The notes: a model not told the origin generated them from the sequence alone. DNA of 64,000 bases from Achromobacter ruhlandii (GCF_902859695.1 NZ_CADIJL010000012.1:114893-178892), one strand, 5' to 3'; counted from the first letter of the stretch, positions 17,209 to 27,332 are shown. A program made the numbers and translations.

Positions 17209-18044
17209 GGCTTCAATAATAACGGCTGCAGGATATCCGCGACGCGGAAGAAACCCTGCACATCGCGCGACGGCAGGCGGCCCAGCAGGGGCCGCAGCGG
17301 CGTGGCGATGAAGGAAAGCACCCGGGTCAGGCGGCGCAGGCGGGCCTTGACCTCGGGGTCGGGATTGCATTCGAAATAGACATCCAGCGCCAGTTTACCC
17401 AGCGCTCGGCCCACGTCGTCGGGCAATTTACGCAACGACACCAGCGAGGCCAGCATCTGGAACAGATCATAGGCCTGGGCCAGCGGCCGCGACAGCGTGG
17501 AACCGATGTTCTCTTCGAAATCGATGCGCCACAGCTCGCCGTCCTGCAGGGTGATATTGCGAATCTGCGCGCCGCCATGCCACAACCCGCGGGCGTGGAA
17601 GGCGGCCAGGTCGGTCGCGGCGGCGCGCGTCAGCCACAGGCGCGAGGTGGTGTCTTCATTGCGGATCAGGTCGGCCAGGTCTTCGCCAACGAACTCCAGC
17701 ACCAGAAGCCCCTCTTCCTGCCACCAGACCTCGGGCACGCGACAGCCGGCCTGCAGCAACTGCTTCAGGCGCCGGGCCTCGTGTTCCAGGCCGTTGCGCA
17801 GCAGGATGCCGGGCCGCGGGAATTCGCCCAGGAACAGCTTGCACCCCAGTCCAAGAAACAGTGCGCGCGCATAGCGCAACACATAGCTCACACCACTGGC
17901 CAGGCTCGGACGCCGGCGCTTGATGATGCAGCGCACCCCGTCGATGGTCACATCGCGCACCGACGGCTCGCGCTCGGCATCCACGCTGTCGAGCCAGGCG
18001 CGCAATCCGGGGGGGGCATTGTGATGGACGGGCGGCGGGGTCAA
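17205..18044 (-). CDS. Bud32/RIO-like protein kinase homologue, apparently degenerate
   Basis: 279 residues with a compact kinase-like fold: glycine-poor N-lobe, KRRR at 42-45, hinge LVLEFVGEDL, and the catalytic-loop region LWHGGAQIRN (156-163). Real Bud32/RIO kinases have H-x-D there; here the aspartate position is G158, although H156 and N163 remain. The metal-binding DFG is DFE (175-177). Activity is therefore doubtful unless this family uses another base. Translation starts at TTG (18044) with GAGG upstream; no ATG is available. It overlaps dnaB by four bases. Its role is unknown, perhaps a nucleotide-binding or phosphotransfer partner. Confidence 0.7.
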   Translation of the reverse strand: MTPPPVHHNAPPGLRAWLDSVDAEREPSVRDVTIDGVRCIIKRRRPSLASGVSYVLRYARALFLGLGCKLFLGEFPRPGILLRNGLEHEARRLKQLLQAGCRVPEVWWQEEGLLVLEFVGEDLADLIRNEDTTSRLWLTRAAATDLAAFHARGLWHGGAQIRNITLQDGELWRIDFEENIGSTLSRPLAQAYDLFQMLASLVSLRKLPDDVGRALGKLALDVYFECNPDPEVKARLRRLTRVLSFIATPLRPLLGRLPSRDVQGFFRVADILQPLLLKP

Positions 18045-18141
18045 GAGGTCCTCGGACGAAACAGCGTGGGAGACAAGCGTGCAGCCCGCAAGACTACACG
18101 TAAATGGCGGCGGGTAAAGCGAGGAGAAACAAGGCGCAAAG

Positions 18142-18173
18142 AAAAAAAGCCGGCGCGCGGGCCGGCTTTTTTT
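18142..18173 (-). terminator. intrinsic terminator of the rpsF-rplI operon
   Basis: A GCCGGC/GCCGGC stem flanked by A7 and T7 lies 18 bases past the rplI stop. It is symmetrical, so it would work in both directions. Confidence 0.9.
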
Positions 18174-18190
18174 CTACCGCGGGGTCAGGC

Positions 18191-18646
18191 TTACGACAGT
18201 TCGCCTTCGACCAGCACCGTGACGTCGACGACGACGTCAGCATGCAGGGCGACCTGGATCGGGAACTCGCCGATGGCCTTGAGCTGGCCATTGGGCATGC
18301 GCACCTGGGCCTTTTCGATGCCTTCGAAACCGGCCTTCTTCAGACCTTCGGCGATGTCGGCGTTGGTCACCGAGCCGAACAGACGGCCGTCGACGCCAGC
18401 CTTCTGGACGATCTTCAGCTGGTAGCCGTTGACGCGCTCACCCAGGGCCTGGGCGGCGGCCAGCTTCTCGGCCTGGATCTTTTCCAGTTCGGCGCGGCGG
18501 GCTTCGAATTCCTTCAGGGCGGCGTCGGTTGCGCGACGGGCCTTCTTCTGGGGGATCAGGAAGTTGCGGGCGTAGCCATCACGCACGCGAACGACTTCGC
18601 CGAGGTTACCCAGGTTGACGACTTTTTCGAGCAGAATAACTTGCAT
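18191..18646 (-). CDS. rplI: 50S ribosomal protein L9
   Basis: A 151-residue L9 with the N-terminal signature [19 protein letters not shown] and GYARNFLIP, the long connecting helix and the C-terminal RNA-binding domain. L9 binds 23S rRNA near the L1 stalk and affects translational fidelity. Length is normal. It ends the rpsF-priB-rpsR-rplI operon, 14 bases after rpsR. Confidence 0.99.
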   Translation of the reverse strand: MQVILLEKVVNLGNLGEVVRVRDGYARNFLIPQKKARRATDAALKEFEARRAELEKIQAEKLAAAQALGERVNGYQLKIVQKAGVDGRLFGSVTNADIAEGLKKAGFEGIEKAQVRMPNGQLKAIGEFPIQVALHADVVVDVTVLVEGELS

Positions 18647-18660
18647 TTCAGTGCCCCGGA

Positions 18661-18933
18661 TTAGTTGTGGTTGTCGGTGTAAGGCAACAGGGCCAGGAAG
18701 CGCGCGCGCTTGATGGCGGTGTCCAGCTGGCGCTGGTAGATTGCCTTGGTGCCGGTCAGGCGAGCCGGGATGATCTTGCCGTTTTCTTGCACGAAGTCGC
18801 GCAGGGTGTCCAGATCCTTGTAGTCGATCTCTTCGACGCCGGCGGCGGTGAAGCGGCAGAACTTACGACGCTTGAAGAGCGGGTTCTGCTGCGTGAATTT
18901 GCGTTTTTCCTTGCGTTTTCCGAAGAAAGCCAT
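18661..18933 (-). CDS. rpsR: 30S ribosomal protein S18
   Basis: 90 residues, with the basic N-terminus and the conserved [13 protein letters not shown] and [11 protein letters not shown](K)A core of S18. S18 binds together with S6 on the 30S platform. It has a single cysteine, in KFCRFT. Located between priB and rplI as in other betaproteobacteria. Confidence 0.99.
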   Translation of the reverse strand: MAFFGKRKEKRKFTQQNPLFKRRKFCRFTAAGVEEIDYKDLDTLRDFVQENGKIIPARLTGTKAIYQRQLDTAIKRARFLALLPYTDNHN

Positions 18934-19040
18934 GATATGTGCCTCTATGTTTGAGGGGACCGGGTCTGCCTTGATCGGGCCCGACTCCCCGTAACCTATC
19001 CGTATTCAGAAGGCGCTCGCGCGCCCGTTGCCCTTCCCTG

Positions 19041-19364
19041 TCAAGCCACCAGCGGATCGCGTCCTGCGCTGCCGCTGATCCTGCGCGCCTGCTGCAGATG
19101 CAGCTTGAACTTCACCGAGTCCTTGCGCACGGGGGCCAGAAACCCCTGCACCTGCAATTCGGACCCCAGCGCCGTTCCTTGCAACAGCAACGCCAGATCG
19201 CCCAGTGCCACGGCCGAGATCGTCAGTTCGACACGGCGCGGATGGCCGGCTTCGATGACCTCGGATTCGTGCGCCAGCACCATTTCCAGGGCTGGCAGAC
19301 CGGCGGGAGTGTGGCGCAAAGGCTCGCATTCGAGAACGCGGGCGCTGAGTTCCAGCTTGTTCAT
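19041..19364 (-). CDS. priB: primosomal replication protein N, PriB
   Basis: A 107-residue single OB-fold protein: [33 protein letters not shown] at its start and [18 protein letters not shown] at its end. PriB bridges PriA and DnaT, or PriA alone, during replication restart and binds single-stranded DNA. The ATG at 19364 gives the usual MNKLELSA start. Its place between rpsF and rpsR is the classical context. The C-terminal tail after IISG is slightly longer than in E. coli PriB (104 residues). Confidence 0.95.
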   Translation of the reverse strand: MNKLELSARVLECEPLRHTPAGLPALEMVLAHESEVIEAGHPRRVELTISAVALGDLALLLQGTALGSELQVQGFLAPVRKDSVKFKLHLQQARRISGSAGRDPLVA

Positions 19365-19415
19365 CCTGCCAGGCACCAAGGGGACTTCATGGGATGGGCT
19401 CTGCCTGAGCCCTGC

Positions 19416-19790
19416 TTACTCGGCCTGAGCCGCGACAGCTTCCGCCGAAGCCTTGCGGGCTTCTTCGCGCTCGACCGACTTCATCATGATCGAGGGAGCG
19501 GTCTGGGCCTTCTTGGTCTTGATGACCAGGTGGCGCAGCACGGCGTCGTTGTAGCGGAACGAGTGTTCCAGCTCATCCAGCGTGGCTTGGCCGCACTCGA
19601 TGTTCAGGCAGACGTAGTGAGCCTTGACGAGCTTCTGGATCGGGTAGGCCAGTTGACGGCGGCCCCAGTCTTCCAGGCGGTGCACCGAGCCGCCTTGGCC
19701 CGTGACCAGCGCTTGGTAACGCTCGACCATGGCGGGCACTTGCTCGCTTTGGTCGGGGTGAACGATAAACACCACTTCGTAGTGACGCAT
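19416..19790 (-). CDS. rpsF: 30S ribosomal protein S6
   Basis: 124 residues, beginning [21 protein letters not shown] as S6 does, with the conserved [14 protein letters not shown] motif and an alanine/glutamate-rich C-terminal tail. First gene of the operon; AAGGAG lies seven bases before the ATG. Around 230 bp upstream holds no gene. In many phyla this leader carries an S6:S18-binding hairpin for autoregulation, but I could not recognise that motif here. Confidence 0.99.
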   Translation of the reverse strand: MRHYEVVFIVHPDQSEQVPAMVERYQALVTGQGGSVHRLEDWGRRQLAYPIQKLVKAHYVCLNIECGQATLDELEHSFRYNDAVLRHLVIKTKKAQTAPSIMMKSVEREEARKASAEAVAAQAE

Positions 19791-20024
19791 GAGTAAAACT
19801 CCTTGAGGATGTCTTGCCTGCCGCTCGCCCGACACCGTCATCAGTCCGCGCACGCATCGCGTTCGCGGTCAGTTCCGGCTTTCCAGTGCTTTCTCTATCA
19901 CTGGTCTTTTTCTTCGAGGCGTATGGCTTGCAAGGGGCAGCCCGCTGCCCAAAAAACATGGGCGGTCGAGCAAGAAAGCTCTCGATTATCGCCGATCGGG
20001 CTGCTGGGCGCAAGCCAGCGGCGT

Positions 20025-20939
20025 TCAGGAAATCGGGGACGCGTTATTCGCCCCTGCCGGGCGCGGCATATCGGCCACGCCGATCTCCCGGGGCCGGCTG
20101 ACCACGCTGACCATCACGTAGCTGATGATCATGAGCAGGAACCACGAGCCCAGCTTGTTGATCGACACCAGCTCCCAGCCTTGCGACTGGTTGGGATAGC
20201 GCCAGGCGTTGGCAAAGGTGCCGATGTTCTCGGCAAACCAGATGAACAGCGCCACCAGCACGAAGCCCAGCAGCAACGGCATGCGGCGGTAGTCGCGCCA
20301 GATGCGGAAATAGACCCAGGTGCGGGCGAACAGCAGCGCCGTCAGGCCGAACAGCGCCAGCCTGAAATCGACAATGAAATGGTGCGCGAAGAAGTTCACG
20401 TAGATCAGCACCGACAGCGCCACGGTGGCGGCCAGCGGCGGATGGGCCCGGAAGCGGAAGTCGAACAGGCGCCAGACCCGCGCCAGGTAGCTGCCGACCG
20501 CGGCGTACATGAAGCCGGTGAAGAGCGGCACGCCGCCGATGCGCAGCACGCTCGCCTCGGGGTAGATCCAGGAGCCGGCCGCTGTCTTGAACAGTTCCAT
20601 GCCGGTGCCGACCACATGGAACATCAGGATGACCTTGGCCTCGTCCCAGGTTTCCATGCGCAGGGCCAGCAGCGCGGCCTGGATCGCCAGCGCCGCCAGC
20701 GTCAGGAAGTCGTAGCGCGCCAGCCAGGCGTCCTTGGGATACCACCAGTGCGTGCCCAGCAGCAGCGCGCACATCAGGCCACCGAACAGACAGGCCCAAC
20801 CCTGCTTCACGCCGAAACGGAAGAACTCATAGAGCGCGAGGCCCAAACGACCGCGGCCGGCCAGGTGATCGGCCAGCCGCGCTTCCCATCCCGCCAGTCG
20901 CGCAATGAGCGGCCAGTCGCTGGCCGCCGGATGCCGCAC
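20025..20939 (-). CDS. DUF817 family membrane protein
   Basis: 304 residues with about eight hydrophobic helices and the conserved polar motifs of DUF817: FFRFGVKQGWACLFGG, EAKVILMFHVVGTGMELFK, GVPLFTGFMYAAVGSY and WFAENIGTFANAWRYP. The family is an inner-membrane protein of unknown function. No ATG is available; a GTG at 20939 is the likely start, only seven bases after the folE2 stop, so the gene should be co-transcribed with folE2. The N-terminus is less sure than the rest. Confidence 0.88.
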   Translation of the reverse strand: MRHPAASDWPLIARLAGWEARLADHLAGRGRLGLALYEFFRFGVKQGWACLFGGLMCALLLGTHWWYPKDAWLARYDFLTLAALAIQAALLALRMETWDEAKVILMFHVVGTGMELFKTAAGSWIYPEASVLRIGGVPLFTGFMYAAVGSYLARVWRLFDFRFRAHPPLAATVALSVLIYVNFFAHHFIVDFRLALFGLTALLFARTWVYFRIWRDYRRMPLLLGFVLVALFIWFAENIGTFANAWRYPNQSQGWELVSINKLGSWFLLMIISYVMVSVVSRPREIGVADMPRPAGANNASPIS

Positions 20940-20946
20940 GGAGGAC

Positions 20947-21744
20947 TCAGCCTTCCACCACGGCGTAGGCCGAGTGGTTGTGGATCGATTCGAAGTTCTC
21001 GGCCTCGACGCGGTAGCGGGCGATGCCGGGGTGCGCGTTCAGGCGGGCCGCCACGTCGCGCACCAGGTCTTCGACGAACTTGGGGTTGTCGTAGGCGCGT
21101 TCGGTGACGTACTTCTCGTCGGGGCGCTTGAGCAGGCCCCAGAGCTCACACGAGCCTTCGTCTTCGATAAGGCGGATGACGCCATCCATGCTGATGTCCG
21201 ACTCCAGGATGGCCGAGACCGTCACGTGCGAACGCTGGTTGTGCGCGCCGTATTCGGAGATGGCCTTGGAACACGGGCACAGGCTGGTCACCGGCACCTG
21301 CACCACCAGTTCGAACTCGACCTGGTCGCCCTGGGCGCGGGCGATCCACTGCACTTCGTAGTCCAGCAGGCTCTGCACGCCGGAGATCGGCGCCGACTTG
21401 TTGATGAAGTACGGGAAGGCCGCGGTGATGTCGCCGCGCTCGGCGTGCAGCAACGGCAGCATGTCGGCCGCCATGGCGCGGAACAGCGTCGGCGTCATGG
21501 GGGTGCTGCGGTACTTTTCCAGCAGCGCCACGAAGCGGGACATATGCGTCCCCTTTTCTTCGGGGGGCAGCGCCACCGTCAGGGTCCAGTTGGCCACGGT
21601 GCCCTGGGGCGAACCGTCGGCGTTCTCGATGAGCATGGGGTGGCGCACGCCACGGATGCCCACGCGCTGGATCGGGATGTGCCGCGTGTCCGTCGAGCTC
21701 TGGACGTCGGGCATCACGATGGCGGGGTCGATCGGAGAATTCAT
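20947..21744 (-). CDS. folE2: GTP cyclohydrolase FolE2
   Basis: 265 residues. FolE2 (GCYH-IB) makes 7,8-dihydroneopterin triphosphate from GTP, the first step of folate synthesis. Recognised by [21 protein letters not shown] at the start, [40 protein letters not shown] (the catalytic cysteine and histidines) and the C-terminal [12 protein letters not shown]. FolE2 tolerates metals other than zinc and is often induced by zinc shortage, but no Zur-like site is evident here. It precedes the DUF817 gene in an apparent operon. Confidence 0.97.
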   Translation of the reverse strand: MNSPIDPAIVMPDVQSSTDTRHIPIQRVGIRGVRHPMLIENADGSPQGTVANWTLTVALPPEEKGTHMSRFVALLEKYRSTPMTPTLFRAMAADMLPLLHAERGDITAAFPYFINKSAPISGVQSLLDYEVQWIARAQGDQVEFELVVQVPVTSLCPCSKAISEYGAHNQRSHVTVSAILESDISMDGVIRLIEDEGSCELWGLLKRPDEKYVTERAYDNPKFVEDLVRDVAARLNAHPGIARYRVEAENFESIHNHSAYAVVEG

Positions 21745-21934
21745 TTCGGCTTACCAGTCTGGGCGACGAGCGTGGCGTAAACACGCAGACCCAGGAATCT
21801 TTAGGAGGGGGCCATTATCGCCCAAAGTCCCGCCAGCGCCAGGGAAAACCCTTTCATTCGTAGGCCGGCGGGGCCGGAACACACTGTTTCGCCACACGGA
21901 CCAAACCGGCGGGCCGGTCCGTGGGTGCGCGCAA

Positions 21935-23797
21935 TCAGGCCAGCAGCGTGGCGTAGCGCGTCCGGATCGATTGCTCGATACCGGCAACGTCCAGGCCGAT
22001 CCCGGCCAGCAGCGCCAGCTGATCGCCGTGGTCGATGAACTCGTCGGGAAAGCCCAGTTGCAGCACCGGAATCGAGACGCCTTCGGCGGCCAGCACCTCC
22101 AGCACCGCGCTGCCAGCGCCGCCCATGATGGCGGCGTCCTCGATCGTCACCAGCGCGTCGTGGCGGCTGGCCAGATCCAGGATCAGCGCGCGGTCGATCG
22201 GCTTGACGAAGCGCATGTCGGCCACGGTGGCGTCCAGCTTTTCGGCCGCCGCCAGCGCCGGCTGCAGCAGCGTGCCGAAGCCGAGGATGGCGATCTTGCG
22301 GCCTTCGCGCCGCACCACGCCGCGGCCCAGCTCGACCGTATCCAGGCCGGCCGTTTCCGGCGCGCCGCAGCCCGCGCCGCGCGGATAGCGCACCGAGGCC
22401 GGGCCGGGATACTGATAACAGGTGGACAGCAGCAGGCGGGTTTCGTTTTCGTCCGAGGGGGTAGCCACCACCATGTTCGGCACGCAGCGCAGGAACGCGG
22501 TGTCGTAGTTGCCGGCGTGGGTCGCGCCGTCGGCGCCGACGATGCCGGCGCGGTCGAGCGCGAAGGTGACGTCCAGGTTCTGCAGCGCCACGTCGTGGAT
22601 CAGTTGGTCGTAGCCGCGCTGCAGGAAGGTCGAGTAGATCGCCAGCACCGGCTTCTGCCCCTCGCAGGCGATGCCGCCGGCGAACGTCACGGCGTGCTGT
22701 TCGGCAATGCCGACGTCGAAGTAGCGCTGCGGGAAGCGCTTCTCGAATTCGACCAGGCCGCTACCCTCGCGCATCGCCGGGGTGACGGCAACCAGCCGCG
22801 AATCCTGCTCGCCCATCTCGCACAGCCAGTCGCTGAACACCTGGGTGAAGGTGCGCTTGCCCGGCGCCTTCGATTGCTGGATGCCGACGGCGGGATCGAA
22901 CTTGCCCGGCCCGTGGTACAGCACCGGATCGGCCTCGGCCAGCTTGTAGCCCTGCCCTTTCTTGGTGACCACGTGCAGGAACTGCAAGCCTTGCAGCGCC
23001 TTCAGGTTCTGCAGCGTCGGCACCAGCGCGTCGAGGTCGTGGCCGTCGATCGGGCCGACGTAGTTGAAGCCGAACTCCTCGAACAGCGTGGCCGGCGTGA
23101 CCATGCCCTTGGCGTGTTCCTCGAAGCGGCGCGCCAGTTCCAGCACCGGCGGCACGTGCTGCAGCACGGCGCGGCCGACGTTCTTGGCGGCGGCGTAGAA
23201 GCGGCCCGACATCAGGCGCGCCAGGTAGCGGTTCAGCGCCCCCACCGGCGGCGAGATCGACATGTCGTTGTCGTTCAGGATCACCAGCAGGTTGATGTTG
23301 GCGGTGACGCCGGCGTTGTTCATGGCTTCGAAGGCCATGCCGGCGGACATCGCGCCGTCGCCGATCACGGCGATGTGCTGGCGCTGCACGCCGGCGTTGC
23401 GCGAAGCCACCGCCATGCCCAGCGCGGCCGAGATCGACGTGGACGAATGCGCGGTGCCGAAGGCGTCGTATTCGGATTCGCTACGCTTGGGAAAGCCCGA
23501 GATGCCGCCCAGCTGGCGCAGCTTGGCCATGCCGGCGCGGCGTCCGGTCAGGATCTTGTGCGGATAGGACTGGTGGCCCACGTCCCAGACGATGCGGTCA
23601 TGCGGCGTATCGAAGACCTGGTGCAGCGCCAGCGTCAGTTCCACCGTGCCCAGGTTCGACGACAGGTGGCCGCCGGTCTTGGAGACCGACTCCAGGACGA
23701 AGCCGCGCAACTCGTCGGCCAGCCGCTTGAGCTCGCGACGATCCAGGCGCTTGAGGTCTGCCGGGGATTGGATGCGGTCCAGTAATTCAGTCGTCAT
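21935..23797 (-). CDS. dxs: 1-deoxy-D-xylulose-5-phosphate synthase
   Basis: 620 residues, full length. TPP-binding [18 protein letters not shown], the [18 protein letters not shown] start, TKKGQGY and YPRGAG are all present. Dxs condenses pyruvate with glyceraldehyde 3-phosphate at the entry of the MEP isoprenoid pathway. It follows ispA by 52 bases on the same strand in the order xseB-ispA-dxs, as in E. coli. A 190-bp gap separates it from folE2. Confidence 0.99.
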   Translation of the reverse strand: MTTELLDRIQSPADLKRLDRRELKRLADELRGFVLESVSKTGGHLSSNLGTVELTLALHQVFDTPHDRIVWDVGHQSYPHKILTGRRAGMAKLRQLGGISGFPKRSESEYDAFGTAHSSTSISAALGMAVASRNAGVQRQHIAVIGDGAMSAGMAFEAMNNAGVTANINLLVILNDNDMSISPPVGALNRYLARLMSGRFYAAAKNVGRAVLQHVPPVLELARRFEEHAKGMVTPATLFEEFGFNYVGPIDGHDLDALVPTLQNLKALQGLQFLHVVTKKGQGYKLAEADPVLYHGPGKFDPAVGIQQSKAPGKRTFTQVFSDWLCEMGEQDSRLVAVTPAMREGSGLVEFEKRFPQRYFDVGIAEQHAVTFAGGIACEGQKPVLAIYSTFLQRGYDQLIHDVALQNLDVTFALDRAGIVGADGATHAGNYDTAFLRCVPNMVVATPSDENETRLLLSTCYQYPGPASVRYPRGAGCGAPETAGLDTVELGRGVVRREGRKIAILGFGTLLQPALAAAEKLDATVADMRFVKPIDRALILDLASRHDALVTIEDAAIMGGAGSAVLEVLAAEGVSIPVLQLGFPDEFIDHGDQLALLAGIGLDVAGIEQSIRTRYATLLA

Positions 23798-23849
23798 GCT
23801 TGTATGGGGTTCGTATGCCCGGCCTGCGGCCAGCCCGGACGGGTCACGG

Positions 23850-24761
23850 TCAGCGGTCTCGGAGGACGATGAAATCCGCCAGTTCGGCCAGGCGCTTGCC
23901 GGCGTCGCCCAGTGGCTCGAGCGCGGCCAGCGCGGCTTCGCGCAGCTCGCCGGCGAACGCGCGCGCTTCGTCCAGGCCCAGCAGCGAAACGTAGGTCGGC
24001 TTGTTTTCGGCCGCGTCCTTGCCCGGCGTCTTGCCCAGGCTGGCGGAATCGGCGGTCACGTCGAGGATGTCGTCCACCACCTGGAACGCCAGGCCCATGG
24101 CCTGGGCGTAGATGTCCAGGGCCTGGCGCGAGGCCGAGCTGGCGCCGGCGACGATGCCGCCCAGCGCCACGCTGCAGGCCAGCATGGCGCCGGTCTTCAT
24201 GCTGTGCATCTGCTGCAGTTCGTCGCGCGAGAGCCGGTGGCCGACGCTGAGCAGGTCGATGGCCTGGCCGCCGGCCATGCCCTGGCTGCCCGCCGCGCGC
24301 GCCAGCGACTGCGTCGCCTGCACGATCAGCGCCGGAGCAATCGGCATGGAGGCCAGCAGCTCGAAGGCGAGCGGTTGCAGCGCGTCGCCGGCCAGCATGG
24401 CGGTGGCTTCGTCGAATTGCACGTGGGTGGTGGGGCGGCCGCGGCGCAGGACGTCGTCGTCCATGCAGGGCAGGTCGTCATGCACCAGCGAGTAGGCGTG
24501 GATCAGTTCCACCGCCGCCGCGGCGCGGTCCAGCGAGGCCTCGACAGCCAGCACGCTGCCGCTGACCGGGCAGGCCTGGCCGGCGGCGTAGACCAGCGCG
24601 GCCCGTACCCGCTTGCCGCCGCCGAGCACGGCGTAGCGCATGGCTTCATGCAGGCGGGCGGGCACGGCGTCGGCGGCCGGCAGGAGGTCGTCGAGCACGT
24701 CTTCGACATGTCGCACGCGGCCCTGCAGCCACTCCGGGAAAGCGAGTTGTATTTGCTTCAT
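23850..24761 (-). CDS. ispA: farnesyl diphosphate synthase (short-chain polyprenyl synthase)
   Basis: 303 residues. The first aspartate-rich motif [18 protein letters not shown] and the second aspartate-rich motif VVDDILDVT identify a polyprenyl synthase; context makes it IspA, which joins IPP and DMAPP to make farnesyl diphosphate. The ATG at 24761 gives the family's usual start, but another ATG six codons upstream (24779) overlaps the xseB stop; neither has a strong Shine-Dalgarno sequence. Part of the xseB-ispA-dxs operon. Confidence 0.97.
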   Translation of the reverse strand: MKQIQLAFPEWLQGRVRHVEDVLDDLLPAADAVPARLHEAMRYAVLGGGKRVRAALVYAAGQACPVSGSVLAVEASLDRAAAAVELIHAYSLVHDDLPCMDDDVLRRGRPTTHVQFDEATAMLAGDALQPLAFELLASMPIAPALIVQATQSLARAAGSQGMAGGQAIDLLSVGHRLSRDELQQMHSMKTGAMLACSVALGGIVAGASSASRQALDIYAQAMGLAFQVVDDILDVTADSASLGKTPGKDAAENKPTYVSLLGLDEARAFAGELREAALAALEPLGDAGKRLAELADFIVLRDR

Positions 24762-24768
24762 CCGATTC

Positions 24769-25035
24769 TTATTCGTCATCCAGCGCCGCCGGGTCCAGCG
24801 GGCGCAGCAAGTCGCCTTCGAGGACCTTGACCTGCTGTTCGGCCTGCGCCAAGCGTTCCTGGCAGACGCGCGTCAACGCCACGCCGCGGCGATAGGCGGC
24901 CAGCGACTGCTCCAGCGGCAGCGAACCGTCTTCCATGGCCGCGACCAGCGATTCCAGTTCGGCCAGGGCCGTTTCGAAATCCTGGGGCAAGGGACGGTCG
25001 TCGGTCTGCGGATCGGCTTGTGAAGGTTTGGCCAA
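24769..25035 (-). CDS. xseB: exodeoxyribonuclease VII small subunit
   Basis: 88 residues. The core QDFETALAELESLVAAMEDGSLPLEQSLAAYRRGVAL is the XseB helical hairpin that binds XseA. ExoVII degrades single-stranded DNA from both ends. There is no ATG before the core. The TTG at 25035 is chosen because GGAGG lies five bases upstream and the product (MAKPSQAD...) matches the usual length of about 80 residues. The gene opens the xseB-ispA-dxs operon; xseA is not in the window. Confidence 0.93.
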   Translation of the reverse strand: MAKPSQADPQTDDRPLPQDFETALAELESLVAAMEDGSLPLEQSLAAYRRGVALTRVCQERLAQAEQQVKVLEGDLLRPLDPAALDDE

Positions 25036-25117
25036 ACGGGCCTCCGGGGGCACTAGGGGTGGATCAATCCGTGAATTGTACGAGATACCAAGGCCGCGCC
25101 CCGATGCGCCGCCACGC

Positions 25118-25972
25118 TCAGGCAGAGGCGCCCGCCAGTCCCGCAATGGCGGCCCGCAGCGCCGGGGCCACCTGGCCGCGCAGCGCGGATTCCGGCAACA
25201 GCGCCTCCGGCCCGCCGCAACTCATGACGAAGACGCCCTCGCCCGTCACGGAGGCGAACGGCACGGCCACCGCGTTGATGCCCGATTGCCATTCGCCGAT
25301 GGCGAAGCAGCAGCCGGTATCGACCAATTCGGCGCGGGCGCGCTCGATCGCGGCCGCGGCCGGCGCGGCCGGCCCCAACCGTTCCAGCACGTCGGCGCAG
25401 GCGGCGGCTGGCAGGCTGGCGAGGTAGGCGCGGCCCATGGCGCTGTCGAGGCTGGCGCGGTAGCCCACCGGCAGGCGCAGGTACAGGGCGGAAGAACCGT
25501 GGATGGCCTCGACGTAGGTCATCGCATCGCCATCGAACGCGCCCAGCGCCACCGCGCCCCCGGTTTCGCGCGCAAGATCGGTCATCGACGCCTTGGCCAG
25601 CTCGCGCACCTCCAGCCCGGCCAGCAGGCCGAACCCGAGCGCCAGCACGCCGTAGCCGGGCGAGTACTTGCCGGTGTCCGGGTGATAGCGCAGATAGCCC
25701 AGCTCGGTCAGCGTGTACGTGATGCGGCTGATGGTGGGCTTGGGCAGGCCGGTCAGGCGCGCCAAGTCCAAATTGCCCAGCGCCGCCACGCCCGGCCGGA
25801 AGCAGCGCAGCACTTCCAGGCCGCGCGCCAGCGCGGTGATGAAGTCCGGCGACACCGGGCCCTCGCCCACGGCGCCGGCGCGCTTGCGGCGCGCGGGCGC
25901 GCTCAGCGCCAGCTTCTGGTCGGGCTTGGCGGCGGGATGGGGGATGCGCTTGGGGTCAGAAAAAGATTGCAT
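25118..25972 (-). CDS. IclR family transcriptional regulator
   Basis: 284 residues: a basic N-terminal extension of about 40 residues, a winged HTH (ARGLEVLRCFRPG, then LARLTGLPKPTISRITYTL), and a C-terminal IclR effector domain ending ALRAAIAGLAG. It is divergent from a Bug-type binding protein gene, and two palindromes with GGAAT/ATTCC arms lie between them. The natural reading is an IclR regulator controlling uptake of an organic acid, with self-regulation. The effector is unknown; no catabolic enzyme is adjacent. Confidence 0.92.
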   Translation of the reverse strand: MQSFSDPKRIPHPAAKPDQKLALSAPARRKRAGAVGEGPVSPDFITALARGLEVLRCFRPGVAALGNLDLARLTGLPKPTISRITYTLTELGYLRYHPDTGKYSPGYGVLALGFGLLAGLEVRELAKASMTDLARETGGAVALGAFDGDAMTYVEAIHGSSALYLRLPVGYRASLDSAMGRAYLASLPAAACADVLERLGPAAPAAAAIERARAELVDTGCCFAIGEWQSGINAVAVPFASVTGEGVFVMSCGGPEALLPESALRGQVAPALRAAIAGLAGASA

Positions 25973-25996
25973 TTCTATTCGCTTCGTTTTTATAGT

Positions 25997-26037
25997 TTAT
26001 TCCGAATAACAAAACTAAATTCCAATTAACGGAATTT
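25997..26037. promoter_or_regulatory. paired palindromes, candidate IclR operators
   Basis: TTATTCCGAATAA (25997-26009) is a perfect odd palindrome. AAATTCC (26017-26023) and GGAATTT (26031-26037) form a perfect inverted repeat with a seven-base spacer. Both share ATTCC/GGAAT arms and sit in an AT-rich island between the divergent IclR and Bug genes. Confidence 0.6.
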
Positions 26038-26147
26038 AATGCATCCATGGAGACCTGGCAAGCCTGCGCCGTCCCGCCCCCAAGCGGACCGGCCGGGCCG
26101 AGCCGGGCCCGACCAACCACTCATGCACGCGATTTCAAGGGGAAAAC

Positions 26148-27116
26148 ATGATTCGCAAGCGCTACACATTCCTGGCGGGTTTGCTGCTCAGCGTCGCCGC
26201 GCTGGGCGCCCAGGCCGATACTTACCCGTCCCGCCCGATCAAGGTGATCTCGCCGTTCCCGGCGGGCGGCGCCACCGACGTGCTGACCCGCGTCCTGGCC
26301 GAGCGCATGGCCAAGACGTTGGGCCAGCCCATGATTGTCGAGAACAAGGCGGGCGCCGGCACCTCGATCGGCGCCGCCTTCGTCTCGCGCGAGGCGCCGG
26401 ACGGCTACACCATACTCATGGCCACCAACTCCACCCTGGTGACCAACCGCTATCTGTATAAGGAACTGCCCTACGACCCAGACGGCTTCGCGCCGATCGG
26501 CATGGTCGGCGTGGGCCCGCTGGTGCTGCTGTCCAGCCCCAAGCGTCCGTTCAACAGCACCGCCGATGTCGTCGCCTTCGCCAAGCAGAATCCGGGCAAG
26601 CTGACCTTCGCCACTTTCGGCGCCGGCACGTCGTCGCACCTGGCGGGCGAACTGTTCAAGGAGCGCGCCGGCATCGACATCCTGCACGTGCCGTTCAAGG
26701 GCGCGACCCAGGCCCTGCCGGCGTTGATCAGCGGCGACGTGGACCTGTTCTTCGACATGGTCGCCACCGGCATGCCGCAGGCCGAGGCCGGCAAGGTCAA
26801 GGTATTCGGCATCACCAGCCCCAACCGCCTGGCCACCGAATCGAAACTGCCGACCCTGGCCGAGCAGGGCTACGCAGGCTTCGACATGACGGCCTGGTTC
26901 AGCTTTGTCGCGCCGAAAGGCACGCCGGCCCCGGCGCTGGAAAAGCTGCAGGCGGCCCTGGCCGATACGCTCAAGGACGACGCCGTGAAAAAACGCATGC
27001 TGGAAATGGGCATCGACCCGCGTTCCGGCAGCCCGGCGGAACTGGCGCAACAGATCAAGAACGAGCAGCCCATCGTGTCGCAACTGATCAAACAGGCCAA
27101 TATCGTCCTGCAATGA
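26148..27116 (+). CDS. Bug-family tripartite tricarboxylate transporter substrate-binding protein
   Basis: 322 residues with a signal peptide (cleavage near AQA-DTYPSRPIK). The Bug landmarks follow: the two-lobed fold starts YPSRPIKVISPFPAGGATDVLTR, with VENKAGAGTSIGA and HVPFKGATQALPALISGDVDLFF. Bug proteins are periplasmic binding proteins greatly expanded in Bordetella. They feed TctAB-type carriers or act as sensors; ligands are mostly carboxylates. No TctA or TctB gene adjoins, so it is an orphan, which is usual. GGGGA precedes the ATG. Likely controlled by the divergent IclR. Confidence 0.95.
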   Translation: MIRKRYTFLAGLLLSVAALGAQADTYPSRPIKVISPFPAGGATDVLTRVLAERMAKTLGQPMIVENKAGAGTSIGAAFVSREAPDGYTILMATNSTLVTNRYLYKELPYDPDGFAPIGMVGVGPLVLLSSPKRPFNSTADVVAFAKQNPGKLTFATFGAGTSSHLAGELFKERAGIDILHVPFKGATQALPALISGDVDLFFDMVATGMPQAEAGKVKVFGITSPNRLATESKLPTLAEQGYAGFDMTAWFSFVAPKGTPAPALEKLQAALADTLKDDAVKKRMLEMGIDPRSGSPAELAQQIKNEQPIVSQLIKQANIVLQ

Positions 27117-27190
27117 CGGCGGCCGCCGTTTCGTGACAAAAGGTTCACGGACCCGCATCGTCCGCGAGCCGGCGCGCCCGGCGCCCTTGA

Positions 27191-27222
27191 CCGGCAGCGC
27201 CCGCCCGGGCCTGTCGGTTTTT
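27191..27222 (+). terminator. intrinsic terminator of the Bug gene
   Basis: A CCGGCAG/CTGTCGG stem (one G:T pair) enclosing further GC pairing, followed by five T residues, 75 bases past the stop. Confidence 0.7.
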
Positions 27223-27332
27223 CATGCGCCCCCTAACCCCTGGATACAGTACCGGCGCCGCATCGGCTGCTAAGGTGAAAAGCGAGGACGGGCCGTCGCG
27301 CCCTCCCCGCTTCACTCGTCTCCGGGAGTCCG

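Noticed and set aside
19931..19953. Possible terminator (GGGCAGCCCGCTGCCC with an A-run) upstream of rpsF
   Set aside because: For minus-strand transcription the T-run precedes the stem, and no plus-strand gene ends there.
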